The position numbers and the translations under genes are program-made. A DNA stretch of 64,000 nucleotides, taken from contig JXTB01000255.1 in the NCBI GenBank assembly GCA_002914805.1, positions 83,489 through 147,488 of the forward strand. The letters run 5' to 3'. Below are positions 23,363-35,039 of this stretch, one piece after another. The DNA comes from Parasponia andersonii. Lineage: Eukaryota; Streptophyta; Magnoliopsida; Rosales; Cannabaceae. The first letter of the stretch is position 1. Every line of letters begins with the position of its first letter. Under the pieces are notes generated by a model that saw only the letters and a list, made by a program, of their open reading frames with translations, had not been told where the DNA came from and did not search any database.

Positions 23363-23379
23363 TAGGGAAATGGGGGTAG
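23363..23379 (+). other. Family A polypurine tract
   Basis: The purine run agggaaatgggggtag sits directly before the 3' LTR start. It is the expected primer for plus-strand DNA synthesis. Confidence 0.65.
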
Positions 23380-23903
23380 TTTGGGACCCGTTCCTAAATC
23401 ATATACCACGTGGACGATTAAGTGGCAGGATATGTCACAAACGGGGGCCACCATCCGACAGCTGTCGAGAGTGATTAGGTAAAGGCCACGCGGGTCACAC
23501 GTGATACTACATCGGCTATTGGGCTTCCCAAGGTTAGGGCCGAGCCCATAACAGACCCTGAACAGGCCCGACCCAGTTCGACCCTTACCTCGACAGCTGG
23601 GGAGTCAGAAGCCCTAAGGGTCTTCCACCAGAATACAATGGGAAACAGCTCACAACTCCAGACCCAGACAGAGTATTTAATGCGATCTGGGATAGGTGGG
23701 CGCAATGGGCAAGCCGCCCTGACAGAATGGCGATTTTTCCAAATCTCACCCCTGACAGATTCAAGCCGTAGGAGGCGGCGCAAACCAGGCTATAACGACA
23801 CAGAGAAGATCACGGTAATCTCGGCCCATGACCTCTGGGAAAAGCTTTGAGGAGAAAGGTACTCAGTCCTGAGATTTGGGACCCGGATGGACCACAATCT
23901 CGG

Positions 23904-23948
<45 letters not shown>

Positions 23949-24236
23949 TCATGCATTCCCGCAAGGGGCATATACGCTTACAGAAAGAAATATATAAAAA
24001 AACTTATGAGTAAGAAACAAACATATATTCATACTGAACTAATTCCTTACTATCCTGTATCAAAGATAATCCACTGACTTAAGCATCGGAGAGTCTTTAC
24101 AGGTAGTCACCCCCGCCTCTTCGATCCTGCTTGGAGTTCAGAGTACTTTGGGATAGCGATGACACGTGGACAGTTAGAGAGTACAGCATCGGCGGTTCAG
24201 AGACACGTGAACGGCTGGTGAGAAATTGCTCCAACA
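23380..24236 (+). repeat. Family A 3' LTR
   Basis: It aligns throughout with the 5' LTR, apart from the nested solo LTR and the missing hairpin arm there. The first bases read TTTGGG, where the 5' copy has TGTGGG, so the canonical TG has mutated. It ends CCAACA followed by the target duplication TATCC (24237-24241). The TA run at 23906-23945 is about 40 bp, much longer than in the 5' LTR. Confidence 0.9.
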
Positions 24237-25198
24237 TATCCCTTCAAAACTATTATTGAAAACTTTTTTATTTATTTAAAAGATGATGGGCCTTTTTTTT
24301 TTAAAAAAAGTGACGTGCCATTTCTTTTTTCATTTGAAACATGGTGTGGCTTTCCTATAATGGGAGACTAAAGTATAAAAAATAATATTTAATAAAACAA
24401 ATTAAATACAAAAAATAATAATAGTTAAAATATTGCTTTTTTTTTGTTTAAGCCGGCACTGCTTGGTTGACGTTTTCCTCTCTGCCGTATTTCGGGCTCT
24501 TCACTCCGAGAAAAATTACCTTCGAATTCGGGTATGTGCACAATATTTTTCCACTCAATCATATAAACTTATAGGAGTGAGTAGAATCATGACCAATAAT
24601 ATTTTTCTTATTGATCTAAAAAAAATTTGTAGCATTTTGATTTTAATATAATAGTTACTACAAATATGTTGTACGTAACGAATTTCAATGAGATCATTTA
24701 AAATGACAATTAATTTAATTTAATTTTTTTGTGTTTTAATGTAATTATTTACCATGGTGAAATAAATTACAGGACGATACACTGAGCGAAAAGGCATCTT
24801 CTGTGGATATTGCGACCAAAGAAAACCTGAACGATCTTGTTAAAATTGGAGAGGCTTTGTTGAAGAAACCGGTTGCGAGGGTAAATTTGGAGACTGGTGT
24901 TTCTGAGCCTGATCACCATGATGTGATAAATGAAGAGGCTATCAAAAGGTACGTTAATTTCTACTTTAATTACTTATAAAGTATATCTATGTGCTAGTAC
25001 TCAGAATTACTTTCAAGTTCAGTGCCTTGTTATGTATATTTTCGAATTGTGCAAATCATGAACTTTATTGCTTACTAATTATTTAAATTACTTTGTTTAT
25101 TTTCTTGGTGCATGTTTAGGGTTGCGGGAATACTTTCCCGGGAGAGAAAGGCACGTGAAGCTAGAGCAATTGGAAAAGTTGCAGCAATTTCGAAATAA

Positions 25199-26789
25199 TA
25201 CGTTGGATGTTGATCAGATTAGACTCGTTAATTTTTTCCAGACTTCGAGTAATGAGCTAATTCATTAAATAAAACCATCACATATATGTATATTTTGAGG
25301 AAGTATTATATTTTTTATTTATAATATATATATTTTAAAAAAGTAGGACTTAATTAATGATACACGTACTATCAAAATTTGAATTTCTGACTTCTCAAAC
25401 TCATATATATATTTTTCAAATTTTGAACCAATTAAGCTAGTTCAAGTTGGCTTTTTTATTCGTAATATTGATCTTGTATAACTATGCATTCTTTTTCATT
25501 GATTAATAAAATGTCAATTAAATTAATATTATTTAATCAATGTAGTCTCTTTTAATAATTAATTTGAAAGAATAATTTGGGAGAATGAACCATTTGAAAG
25601 TAAATTTAATAAAAGTTTAAGTTTTAAAATAATTTACAAAATAATTTTTTTATATTGTCGAGTATCATGTTGAGCGTAGTCAAGTATCTAATTGGGTATA
25701 ATCGAATATTGTCGAAAAAATATTATTTCATAAATAAATTAAAAATAGAGGCTTTTTTACAAATATATGTTTTAAAGGAGGCTTTTTTGCTGATTGACCT
25801 TTTGCAAGAAAAATTTGGAGGCTCTTTTGCTCTTTTGGGTTCATTCCTCAAATTTTTTTTACGTAGTTAGACATTCATACTCACAGAGACTTATGAAGGT
25901 CCATCAATTGTTAGATTAATACGTACCAATGAAGATTTTTTCGGTGAGTAATCTTTTAAAGTATAATTAGCACCATGTTTATTTGAACTGCTGGTCAGGT
26001 ATAAAATATGTAAATCAAAGCTCTGGGCAGATCAAATAAATGTATATGCGAAATGATACAAAATTCAACTCTTCAAAAATTTCTCTCATTATATAAGAAC
26101 AGCAAATATTTATCAGGATATTGTAGGTAATATCATAAAAAGAATATTCTTAGGTCCCCTCAACAAAACGATGTCTAAGTAGACTTTTCTAATGAAGCAA
26201 ACAGATAAATGTCATTATCCCCTCAACAAAAAGATGTCTAAGTAGACTTTTCTAATGAAGCAAACAGATGAATGTCATTATTTTATTTATAACGATGTGA
26301 TATTGGTGTCACCGTGTGTAGGACGATTTGGTCTAGAGACTTATAATTGCCCTTGGACCACATTTGTACATTAATCTACTAGTCAATAATTTGGAATTAG
26401 ATTGTGACTGCTATCAACAAGTCAAGAAGTTAACGGTGTCTTTCTTTTGGGTTATATGAAATATGATAATAGCCTTTTTTTTTTTTTTAATCAGGATCGA
26501 TTAATTGTTTTTCAAGCAATTGGCATTAAATGAGTAATTAATTACAAGATTAATGGTGCATGGACGTAATCGTGTGGTGTGGAAGTTTTCGTGTGTTTCC
26601 AAGTGAAGAGTCCGTGTTTCCAAGTAATTGGCCGCAGTCTTAAATTAAGAGCTTCCTTAATTAGGCATTTACATTAATTCAGTCAATTTTTTTTAGAACT
26701 TATAAATGGGGTACAACTGAAGTGACAGAACTGGCTAAATTTATTATTAGAAGCTCAAAAATGATTAAAATTTTCTTTAAAACTTTTTC
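25199..26789. other. Intergenic DNA downstream of the patatin pseudogene
   Basis: I see no gene here. The DNA is AT-rich with several short low-complexity frames. It holds one perfect-looking short tandem duplication (listed separately) and a T-rich tract near 26475. Confidence 0.5.
26155..26281. repeat. 63-bp direct tandem duplication
   Basis: Two adjacent copies start at 26155 and 26218. They begin tcccctcaacaaaa and end aatgtcatta, and differ at only two positions. No coding content. Confidence 0.9.
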
Positions 26790-27430
26790 TACGTATACAG
26801 AGCTTTTAATAAAGAAACTTCAACAAAAGAAAAATTACAGGATCATCAATTTTAACTCTCTTTTAATATATGTGATGAACATAGAGATAACCTATAAACT
26901 ATTTATAAAAGTAAGATTTTTATTATCATATTATTTAATGAATATTTCAGAGTTTTAAAATTACTTAATCTAGTTGAAAATTTTTGATCAAGTCCAAAAA
27001 GTCCAAAGGGACAGAATTAGTGTCAGAAATGGGGTCGACTATATTCAACTAGGATTGAAATTATTCGATTACGATCGAATGCCACTTGAAAATTCTTCAA
27101 CCCCAATTGAATTATTTAACTACAATTGAATAGTGGTTTGACCCCAGTCGAAAACCATCGATCGAAAAATGATTAGAACAACTAGAAGTGGCAGCAGAAG
27201 AAGTTCAACAACGGTTAGAATTTTTCGATCCTAGTCAAGCAGAGGCATTACCACCGGAGTCGTGATTGGCAGTGGTTGTTGAAGTAGTTTAAGTTTGTTA
27301 GAAAATTAGGGTATCCAAATAATTTTACATATGTGACATAATATGAGGGTTAGTTTTGAAAAAATTAATAACGAGTGAGTCTCATTTTTCATTAATAGAC
27401 TCCTTAAATGTAAATTCCTTAAAAATTACA
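26790..27430. repeat. Dispersed repeat X, copy 2
   Basis: Same family and orientation as 3340-3880; the shared word order is given there. This copy is longer because of extra 'caattgaa / gatcgaa' segments near 27050-27180. It separates the two patatin copies. The short frames across it (26722-26958, 27356-27628) are not supported as genes. Confidence 0.5.
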
Positions 27431-27954
27431 CAATTATTTTTGACTTATAACCAAAATAAGATTTTTTTTTTTGAAGTGGATGGGAGATGTTTTCGACGCG
27501 TAATATTGTACATAAGTTGGTATATATCCATTTTTTCTTCTTTTTGCACAAGTAATTATCAACTTGCAAAATACTATAACGCATACTGTTTGATTCCAGT
27601 AATTAAGCAGAAATATTTGATCGCTTAAGGTAAATTTTAAGAATGAAGTTTGATATATTTACATGGATACAATATCAAATTCAATCCCTTATTCAATTTG
27701 TATCAAAACCCTTTATTTCTGAGTTTTTAAATAATAAGTTTAGAGACAAGCCAATATATATAACTGAAAGTAACAAATTATTGGATGTAATTACGTACTT
27801 CAACGAAGTTACAACACTATCACAAATAATACAAATTTAGCGGTCGATCCAAAACTTAAGACACAATATGGTTCCTATTTAATGGGTAAATTAAGTAGTA
27901 CAATTGAAATGAAAATCAATCATTTCTTGATCTCTAGGTGAGGATCCTTTACGG

Positions 27955-30900
27955 TCACTGTTGACGCTGTTTAACTACCTTTCCAATTGGTGATCTAACT
28001 TCACGAGTCTTTCTCTCCCGGGAAAGTATTCCAGCAACCCTACTTAGATTATTAAAGAAGTACGTACATAAAGAAATAAAAGTTCTTATATGTTAAAGCA
28101 AAGCATATACATAATACTACGATATATATATAGGTTCTCAATCCAATAATTTTTTTTATATACATCTCAGAAATATATATATATATATATCTAGTTTTAT
28201 ATTTGACAAACATTTTAGCTAGAACGCTATACATATATTAATAAATACTACCGACACTCATAACTTACATAAAAAAATTTCATCCAATAGAATGTATTAT
28301 GATTTTCAAATTGTGTAGTCTGTCATTTTAAGATAAAATATAGTTGACCAATTAGTGCAAATTTTTAATGTAAGTTAATTAGTTAATTATGAGGGTCACA
28401 AACATTACCAATATTATATATTTAATTTACCTTCTGAGGGCTTCTTCATTTGTAGCACCATGGGAAGGAGAAAAAACTCCAGTGTCCAGGTTGACCATTG
28501 AAACCGGTTTCTTCAACAAATCCTCTCCAATTTTCACAAGTTTGGTCAAGTTTTCTTCAGTAGCAATATCCACAGAAGATTCTTTATCGCTCAATGTATC
28601 ATCCTGCAATAATTTTAAATATACTCCGCAGTGGTATAATTATTTCATTCGAAAAAGCCGATTTTATTTTATTTTCCAGAAATTAGAGATTGGCCTTTCA
28701 TCTTTCCTTGCATGCATAACAATATAATACAGTTTTTGGGTAAAATATTTTGGTTATATTATAAGCGAATAAAATTGTGAGATAATATTCTTAAACATGT
28801 AACCTTTTATTAAAATTGTGAGATAATTTTCTTAGATATATGTAACCTTTTATTTGACTTTCAAAAGTAAAAAAATAGAAAAAAAAAATGTCGTTACCAT
28901 AGTGATCAAATATATGTATATATAATATATACCTGAATTCGAAGGTAATTTTTGTCGGAGTGGAGAGCTTGAAATACGGTAGAAAGAAAGAAATCGACCA
29001 AGTCACTACTAGCTTGAGTAAATATATCCACCAATGGAGTGGAATGGTGACTGTTCAACCATCCCAACACACCCCATTTTGCAGCTTCATCCGCGCTGTA
29101 TGTCTCCTCGGATTTTGCTGAACCGGTTCCTAACGATATGACTAGAAACCGGCCGAAATCGATCGGCTTGATCGGAAAGAAGTCAGGATTCCCTTGGTGG
29201 ATTTCTTTCGCCACTTCATTTATAGCAACCAAAGCCTGAAAAATATGATGGATTAATTATCAACACAAATCAGTACTAAAATTATTATTAAGAATTAATA
29301 TTTCAGTTAATGCAATATGTATGTTATTTATAGTCGCAAATTTACTCTAATTGGTACTATGCGGCGTGCACAAAATATTTCAAAAATGAAAAATAATATG
29401 TATATATTATATAGTACTCTCTTCGTGATATACATATTTCAATATCTTTTTAATTACCGGATTATTAGCTGCAACACCACCATCAATGAGATGGAATTCT
29501 CTCACTTGACCATTTGAAGTTTTGGTTTCAAAATAATGAGCCGGAAGATAGGTTGGTGCTGCTGAAGTTCCGATACATATATCTGATAGGAAAGCATCTA
29601 GGCTGGGGTTCCTTCTTACCTAATTAACGATGAAAATAAAGAAATCAACAAAGCAATATATTAACTAACTAACTTGGACCAAATTAAATAAAGATCGCTA
29701 TAGCCATAAATTTATTATTTCCTTTTTCTCAGAACAAATTTAAGAAAACTAGAAAGGAAAATGTACATATATATTAAGTTTAAAAAAGTAACGATTAATA
29801 CGTATACCTCATAGGTGGAGAAGATAGTAGGTTGGAGGCGCTTGATGTCAAAAGTTGGAATTATAACATTAGTCAGTGTTTGGTGCAACCTCAAGTCTCC
29901 TAATTTTTCTTTGAGTAGCTTATGCAAATATTTGCCGTCGTATTTCGGTCCCCTCAGAGCTTTGATTATCTCAGTTGTGCCACCAAGTGAAAAGCTATAG
30001 ATATAATATCTTTTAAATAAGCAAAATATTTACATATGTACAAATATATAGCCCTTAATAATACTTTTGATTATGCTAATTAAACAAGGTTAGGTAAGAA
30101 AACGTGAGAGGGTAGCTACTATATCTATATATATACTTCGGTGTATATATACATATAATGAAATGATTATGAATACGTATATTTATTATTTTCTAAAACT
30201 CATATATCATATAACCTATTGTCTTGAGGAAAGATTTTAGGACAGTGTTGAAGATAGAAGTCGTTGATATCCTTAGCAGCAAATATTGGCCTATTGTTTT
30301 CGTCTGGGGCCGCAAGCATAGCGGTAACAAGTCCTCCTGTGCTAGTTCCTGCAATCACATCAAAATAGTCCGCAATTCTTGCATCTTCACCGTCCAATTT
30401 CTGCAAAAATAATAATAATAATAATGATGATTAAATCAATTAAGACATAGTTCTCTTTTTTCTTTTTCTTTTCTTTTTTCTTAATTTGCAATTGAAATTA
30501 AAGCATTAACAAATAATTATAATTAGAGCCAAGATTTCAATATGTACACATATATGGATGCTTAATGCAATACAAATGTTTTTTTCCTCCTATTGATAGA
30601 AAATTAATATTATCTCTTATGTTTCAATTTGATGGTTATAAAGTAAATTTTATAATTTAATCTTCATTGAAATTTGTTCTATATATTTAACGTGTAATAA
30701 TCAAATCTAAATTTAATGTTATTCATATTTCTCTATGGATAGGGGAAAAAAATCATATCGATCATACTCACTTCCATAAATTGATATATACATAAACATA
30801 TAATTATGTCTGTTCGGGTATACCTGAAGCTCAGACTCTAAAAAGGCAAGCATGGTTCCTGGAATAATGCCTCTAATTCCACCACCATCTATGCTAAGAA

Positions 30901-30955
30901 CCGTGATGACATTTCCGTAAGTAGGAGACTGTAGGAACGACCTGACTCTCTCCAT
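27955..30955 (-). CDS. Patatin-like phospholipase / lipid acyl hydrolase (intact, 7 exons, 408 aa)
   Basis: Splicing on the minus strand joins 30955-30824, 30400-30216, 29994-29808, 29619-29458, 29235-28933, 28603-28431 and 28039-27955. All introns are GT-AG, phases agree, and the total is 1227 nt including TGA. The 408-aa product has the usual length of plant patatin-like proteins. Motifs: DGGGIRG oxyanion hole at residues 23-29, GTSTGG with nucleophile Ser64, and the catalytic DGG with Asp214, the Ser-Asp dyad of this family. '[18 protein letters not shown]' and 'AKWGVLGWL' are other family blocks. There is no signal peptide; the N-terminus [11 protein letters not shown] suggests a soluble protein. 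The family hydrolyses fatty acyl esters from phospho- and galactolipids, in storage, defence or stress lipid turnover. The start is the first ATG after a TATA box, and its context matches the pseudogene. The substrate and subfamily cannot be fixed. Confidence 0.93.
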
Positions 30956-30998
30956 ACGATTGAGTACTTGTAATGAAAATTAGAAAACTGGGTGGGAA

Positions 30999-31014
30999 AA
31001 AGTATATATATAAC
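30999..31014 (-). promoter_or_regulatory. TATA box of the patatin-like gene
   Basis: On the minus strand gttatatatatact lies about 45-60 nt before the ATG at 30955, in a position suited to a short leader of roughly 20-30 nt. No other convincing TATA element lies closer. Further upstream the sequence soon enters the Mutator-like element. Confidence 0.5.
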
Positions 31015-32109
31015 TAATCAAAGGATAATATTAGAGACTGACAGACGAGAGGCGGCTGAGAATAGATGGATTAACTAAGGAACCAATGAAGTGATATATA
31101 TCTGGAAACTCCACTACATGATAATCTTAATAGACAAATCTGTTAGGTCCACCCAAATACGCATTTGACTTTCGGCTGTATAGCAATCTGTCCAAATGTG
31201 GCCCAAAACTTATTATATGTTCAGAAACTTAATAGGTAAATGTCCAACCCAATATTCGTTAGAAAAATTATACCCAAACTGTCCCTGAAGGCATTAAAGC
31301 CCTTTCTTTGTCACTTTCTCTGTCATTTTGCCACTCTTTCTCACTCTTCCTGTAAATTTTCTCTCAGTTTCCCTCTCGCACCAGCTAGTTTCTTGAATTT
31401 TTTCTCACTTTCTCAACCACGATTTCATAATCTCCGATTTTGATTCTTTGGAAAATCATCTTTCTATAAAAATTCTCTCTCCAAAATTGGAAAAAAAAAA
31501 AACGAGCAGTATACATACAAGTTTACAATCAAAGGTATATGTACGAAAATCTTAACAATTTGAAGTTTAGATCGAAGTTCATAGCCAAAAAAAACTCGGT
31601 TCATAAAGATTCAAAGTTAGGGTTTCAACATTGATAGGTACATTCATATCCTAGATTCTTTATATATATACATATATATATATATATATCTGTATATATA
31701 CCTTTCTACATTACATTTTCCACATTCCACATGCATCTTAAATTTAATTTTGTTCTTTAAAATTTTGGTTCATAAAATTTTGGTTCATAAGAATAAAAAA
31801 CTGAGTGTTTTAATCATCCAAAGATATATATATACTCCTCTTAATTAGTAAATACAAATATATATATATATATATATATATATGAATTTTTAAATCTGCA
31901 TATTCCATTTAATCTTGATTTGGTTCATATAAATATATATGTAGTGATGTATTGTCTAAGATTTAAGTTCTCAATTATCTTTAATTTCAGTTACTATATG
32001 TATAAGTTACTGTTCATTTTTTATCAAATGATTTTGAGAGAAATAGCATTTTGTTGGTTTTATGGTACCTATATATACAAAAGAGTATTGAATATTAAGT
32101 GTTTGACAT

Positions 32110-33928
32110 ATTGCCTAAGAGAAATGTCGATGATATTAAGTATTAAATCTAAGTAGCCAATGTCTTTACAATTGTGTGCCCTTAGCATACAGTGCTGTTA
32201 TATCCAAAAAAGCAATATACCATATGCTTTTCTAGATTCTATACGTGCCTACAATGCAACATAATTAAACAAATCAAGAAATGCTACATACTTGTTCTAT
32301 GGCCAGTAGCTATAAATTGACATCTAAATCTTGTATATTATAAGTATTAACAGATTCAATACTCTTTTCTTTTTATACCTTTTGGTTTAGTAAATGTCCT
32401 TACATTTAATACTAACTAGTAATGGAAATGGGTAGAGAGAGAGACTTCCATAATTTATAGTACTTGTAGATATAATTTTCTATCTGGTACATAATTTTTG
32501 TATAAAGAAGTAATTGTTGTGTAAATTATCGTTTATTAAAACTATTTATCAGCTTTTTGAATTTTATGGTTATGTTGCTGTTCTATTTTTTGGTATCTAA
32601 AATTATGACTCTAGTATATACAATTTGATATATGATAGATATATTTGATGTTATGGTAGATAAATAGAGTGTTAATGAAGTTAGTTAGTGACTATACTGT
32701 GAAAATATAGATTTCTATACTTAGTTCATATATTTTGACTTATGATTTTTAAAATTCTAGTTTCTATGTATACATGTTAAGATTGGGATGGTTAAATTGT
32801 TCTTTTCAAGATTAAGTGGATATGTATATATTGTCTAAGAGAAATGTCGGCAATATTAAGTATTAAATCTAAGTATCCAATGTCCTTACAATTGTGCCAC
32901 ATGCATGTCTTTAGCACGTGGTGCTGTTATATCCAAAAGCAATATACGATATACTTTTCTAGATTTTATACGTACCTACAATGCAACATAATTAAACAAA
33001 TCAAGAAATGCCACGTAATTGTTCTATGGCCAGTAGCCACTACAATTTAACATTTGAATCTTGTACATTATGAGCATTAATAGAATCAATACTCTTTCTT
33101 TTATACCTTTTGGATTAGTAAATGTCTTAACATTTAATACTAACTAGTAATAGAAATGGGTAGAGAGAGAGAGAGCCACAAATGAAAGAGACTAATTATA
33201 ATCACTTAACTATAAATGAAATTTTGATAGAATATTATTTTCTTTCGAAGGGAAACAATTGATTAGCAGGGTAGGCAATGTATGGTCATGATGATTGTAA
33301 GGTAACAGTGATCTGAAAATTGAAAAATATATAGTCTCATGGGTGAAAAAGTATAGTTGCCTTTTGCTTTTATACCAAGACATTCTGAATTGCACTTACT
33401 CACTACTAATTGCAAGATATAATCATCACAAAAGTATTCCCTTTGTTGCTCACTAGTACTAGTACTATATCTCACCATAGATTTCTTTAATTAATCTACC
33501 TGAGTTTTTCAAGTTCATGTTCCTCTTCAGATTAGTCTTTTTCACCTAGCTAAAAGCACCACGATTAGGAAGAATTACACATGCACCACAAAGCCCTTTT
33601 GCTAGAAAAGGACATAAAAAAATTCATTATTTTCCTGTTATATATACGTACATAATTAACAGTGTACAAACTTCTATAAAAAAATAAAAAAATAGTAATA
33701 CCTTCCTTTTTTTCCCCTAATATATATAAGTTTCTTTCTAGCACTCTGTTCTTTCCATAGATGTAGTAGAAAAAAAATAATTCATGAGCAAGAAAGTAGA
33801 CATTATTTATTGAATTTGTGCTAAAAGTTTCTCCAAGAAGTTAAAAATTTAGAACTATGATTACCATCATTTTCTACCTTTTAACTTAGTGGAGAAAGGA
33901 ATAAAACTCTCAAGCTCTTCTTTAATCA

Positions 33929-33959
<31 letters not shown>

Positions 33960-34720
33960 GGGCACCAATCCAGTAGGTATTTTTTTTTTACCTATGCATA
34001 GGTATCAATTTGACCAATGAAAATTTAGCATGCATATTTTTTTATTGTAAAAAATAAGAGAGAGAAAGAGCATTAATGATGCACATCTTTTCATGTACTT
34101 CATTATAGCTATTAGATCACCATTAGATGGTGATCCAACGGCTGAAAAAAAAATACCTACCCATAGGTAAAGAAAAAAAATACCTATTGGATTGGCAACT
34201 ATATATATATATATATATATATATAGACGTAGTAAATAGCACACCAAATCTATAATCCATTTAATTATTTCATATTTGTTTATCTGGTAGTTGTACTCTC
34301 AATATCATAACTTAGATGAGCTAAGAAACTTTCATAACTTTTAGTGCTTATAAATATAATTTTCTATCTGGTAGATAATTTTTGTATAAGGAAGTAATTG
34401 TTGTGTAAATTGTCGTTTATTAAAACTGTTTATCAGCTTTTTGAATTTTATAGTTATGTTGCTATCTTATTTTTTTGGTATATAAAATTATGACTCTGGT
34501 ATATACAATTTGACATATGGTAGATATTTTTGATATTATGGTAGATAAATAGAGTGTTAATGAAGTTAGTTAGTGATTGTATTGTGAAAATATAGATTTC
34601 TATTCTTAGTTCATATATTTTTACTTACAGTTCATAAAATTCTAGTTTCTATGTATACACATCAGTTAAATTGTTCTTTTCAAGATTAAGTGGATATATA
34701 CATATAGGATATATATATAT
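32110..34720. repeat. Tandem duplication of a ~725-bp unit, second copy interrupted
   Basis: Block A (32110-32440) recurs at 32835-33170, and block B (32445-32830) recurs at 34325-34720. So the unit A-B was duplicated in tandem. The second copy is split by about 1150 bp (33171-34324) that includes MITE Y copy 2. Shared landmarks are 'agagaaatgtcg', 'gcaacataattaaacaaatcaagaaat', cut here for length, and 'tctggtasataatttttgta'. No coding exon was recognised; the region may be an intron or leader of the plus-strand MULE gene. Confidence 0.8.
33960..34199. mobile_element. MITE Y, copy 2 (240 bp, inside TA repeats)
   Basis: The ends are gggcaccaatccagtaggta and ...tacctattggattggcaac, as in copy 1 (9379-9621), in the same orientation. 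The two differ at only a handful of positions, so the family was active fairly recently. Both sides are long (TA)n runs. The element sits inside the interruption of the duplicated unit, so it inserted with or after that event. Confidence 0.8.
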
Positions 34721-35039
34721 ATATAAATGGTTAAAGTTTTAGTTATATGTAAGATTAAGAATGTTTTATTTGGTATGGAAAGTAGTGAAATATAGACTGG
34801 TTTTGCTTTTTTGTATGCATAGCCTTTAATTTATTTTTGGTTATAAGAAAAGATTACATAATCAAATACATTATTATGATTCATATATTTTCTAATATGA
34901 TTCATAAATTTCCATTTACTGTATATATTATCTTTTACATTGGCTTTAATATTTATTATATGTCTAACTATTTTCTAACATGGATTATAGTTACAAATAT
35001 AGCATATCTAGTACCGGAAACGCAATGGACAGAATAAAA

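Larger units (their letters stand above)
11429..24236 (+). mobile_element. Ty3/gypsy Tat-type LTR retrotransposon, family A (full length, defective)
   Basis: The element has two LTRs (11429-12769 and 23380-24236) flanked by the perfect 5-bp target duplication TATCC (11424-11428 and 24237-24241). Sense-strand order is primer-binding region, gag, protease, RT/RNase H, a second RNase H and integrase. Tandem arrays follow, then an antisense spliced ORF, a polypurine tract and the 3' LTR. Dual RNase H and an antisense extra ORF between pol and the 3' LTR are features of the Tat lineage. By eye the shared first 540 bp of the two LTRs are about 93% identical, so the insertion is not recent. Stops break gag and pol in several places. 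Confidence 0.9.
10640..24461 (-). mobile_element. hAT element (ZMYM-type transposase), inserted in patatin exon 5
   Basis: The left end begins gagggccatct and the right end, on the minus strand, begins cagtgccggct. Both are degenerate versions of the CAGGGCCGGC hAT terminus. The flanks are cttcgttg (10632-10639) and cttggttg (24462-24469), an 8-bp target site duplication with one mismatch, the size expected for hAT. Removing 10640-24469 restores a continuous patatin exon 5. Only the C-terminal part of a transposase remains (minus strand, about 10700-11420). The other end (24242-24461) is noncoding and closely resembles 41572-41860. The element is therefore an internally deleted copy, later invaded by the 12.8-kb gypsy element. 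Confidence 0.8.
9271..25198 (+). pseudogene. Patatin-like acyl hydrolase pseudogene, split by nested transposons
   Basis: Exon-by-exon comparison with the intact copy at 27955-30955 finds the following pieces. Exon 1 is partial (9271-9338, broken just before the oxyanion-hole glycines). Exon 2 is missing, and with it the GxSxG nucleophile. Exon 3 is 9737-9922, with a one-base deletion near 9871 and a lost donor. Exon 4 is 10086-10247, the same 162-nt length as in the intact gene, with GGA changed to a TGA stop near 10134 and the donor GT changed to GA. Exon 5 is cut in two (10400-10639 and 24462-24531) and also has a frameshift in its first half. Exon 6 is 24773-24948 and exon 7 is 25120-25198, ending in TAA. 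Exons 5b to 7 remain open and keep GT/AG sites. The exon order, phases and peptides leave little doubt about the family. No functional product is possible. The copy is tail-to-tail with the intact gene, suggesting an inverted local duplication. Confidence 0.9.

Noticed and set aside
23847..24077. 76-codon frame in the 3' LTR
   Set aside because: Its core is translated TA microsatellite and it lies wholly in LTR sequence.
27643..27840. 65-codon frame downstream of the intact patatin gene
   Set aside because: It does not continue the patatin reading frame on either strand, and no domain was recognised.
33210..33478. Overlapping minus-strand frames of 61 and 71 codons
   Set aside because: The composition is less biased than the surroundings, but no domain or exon structure could be recognised, and the segment lies in an insertion within a duplicated repeat.
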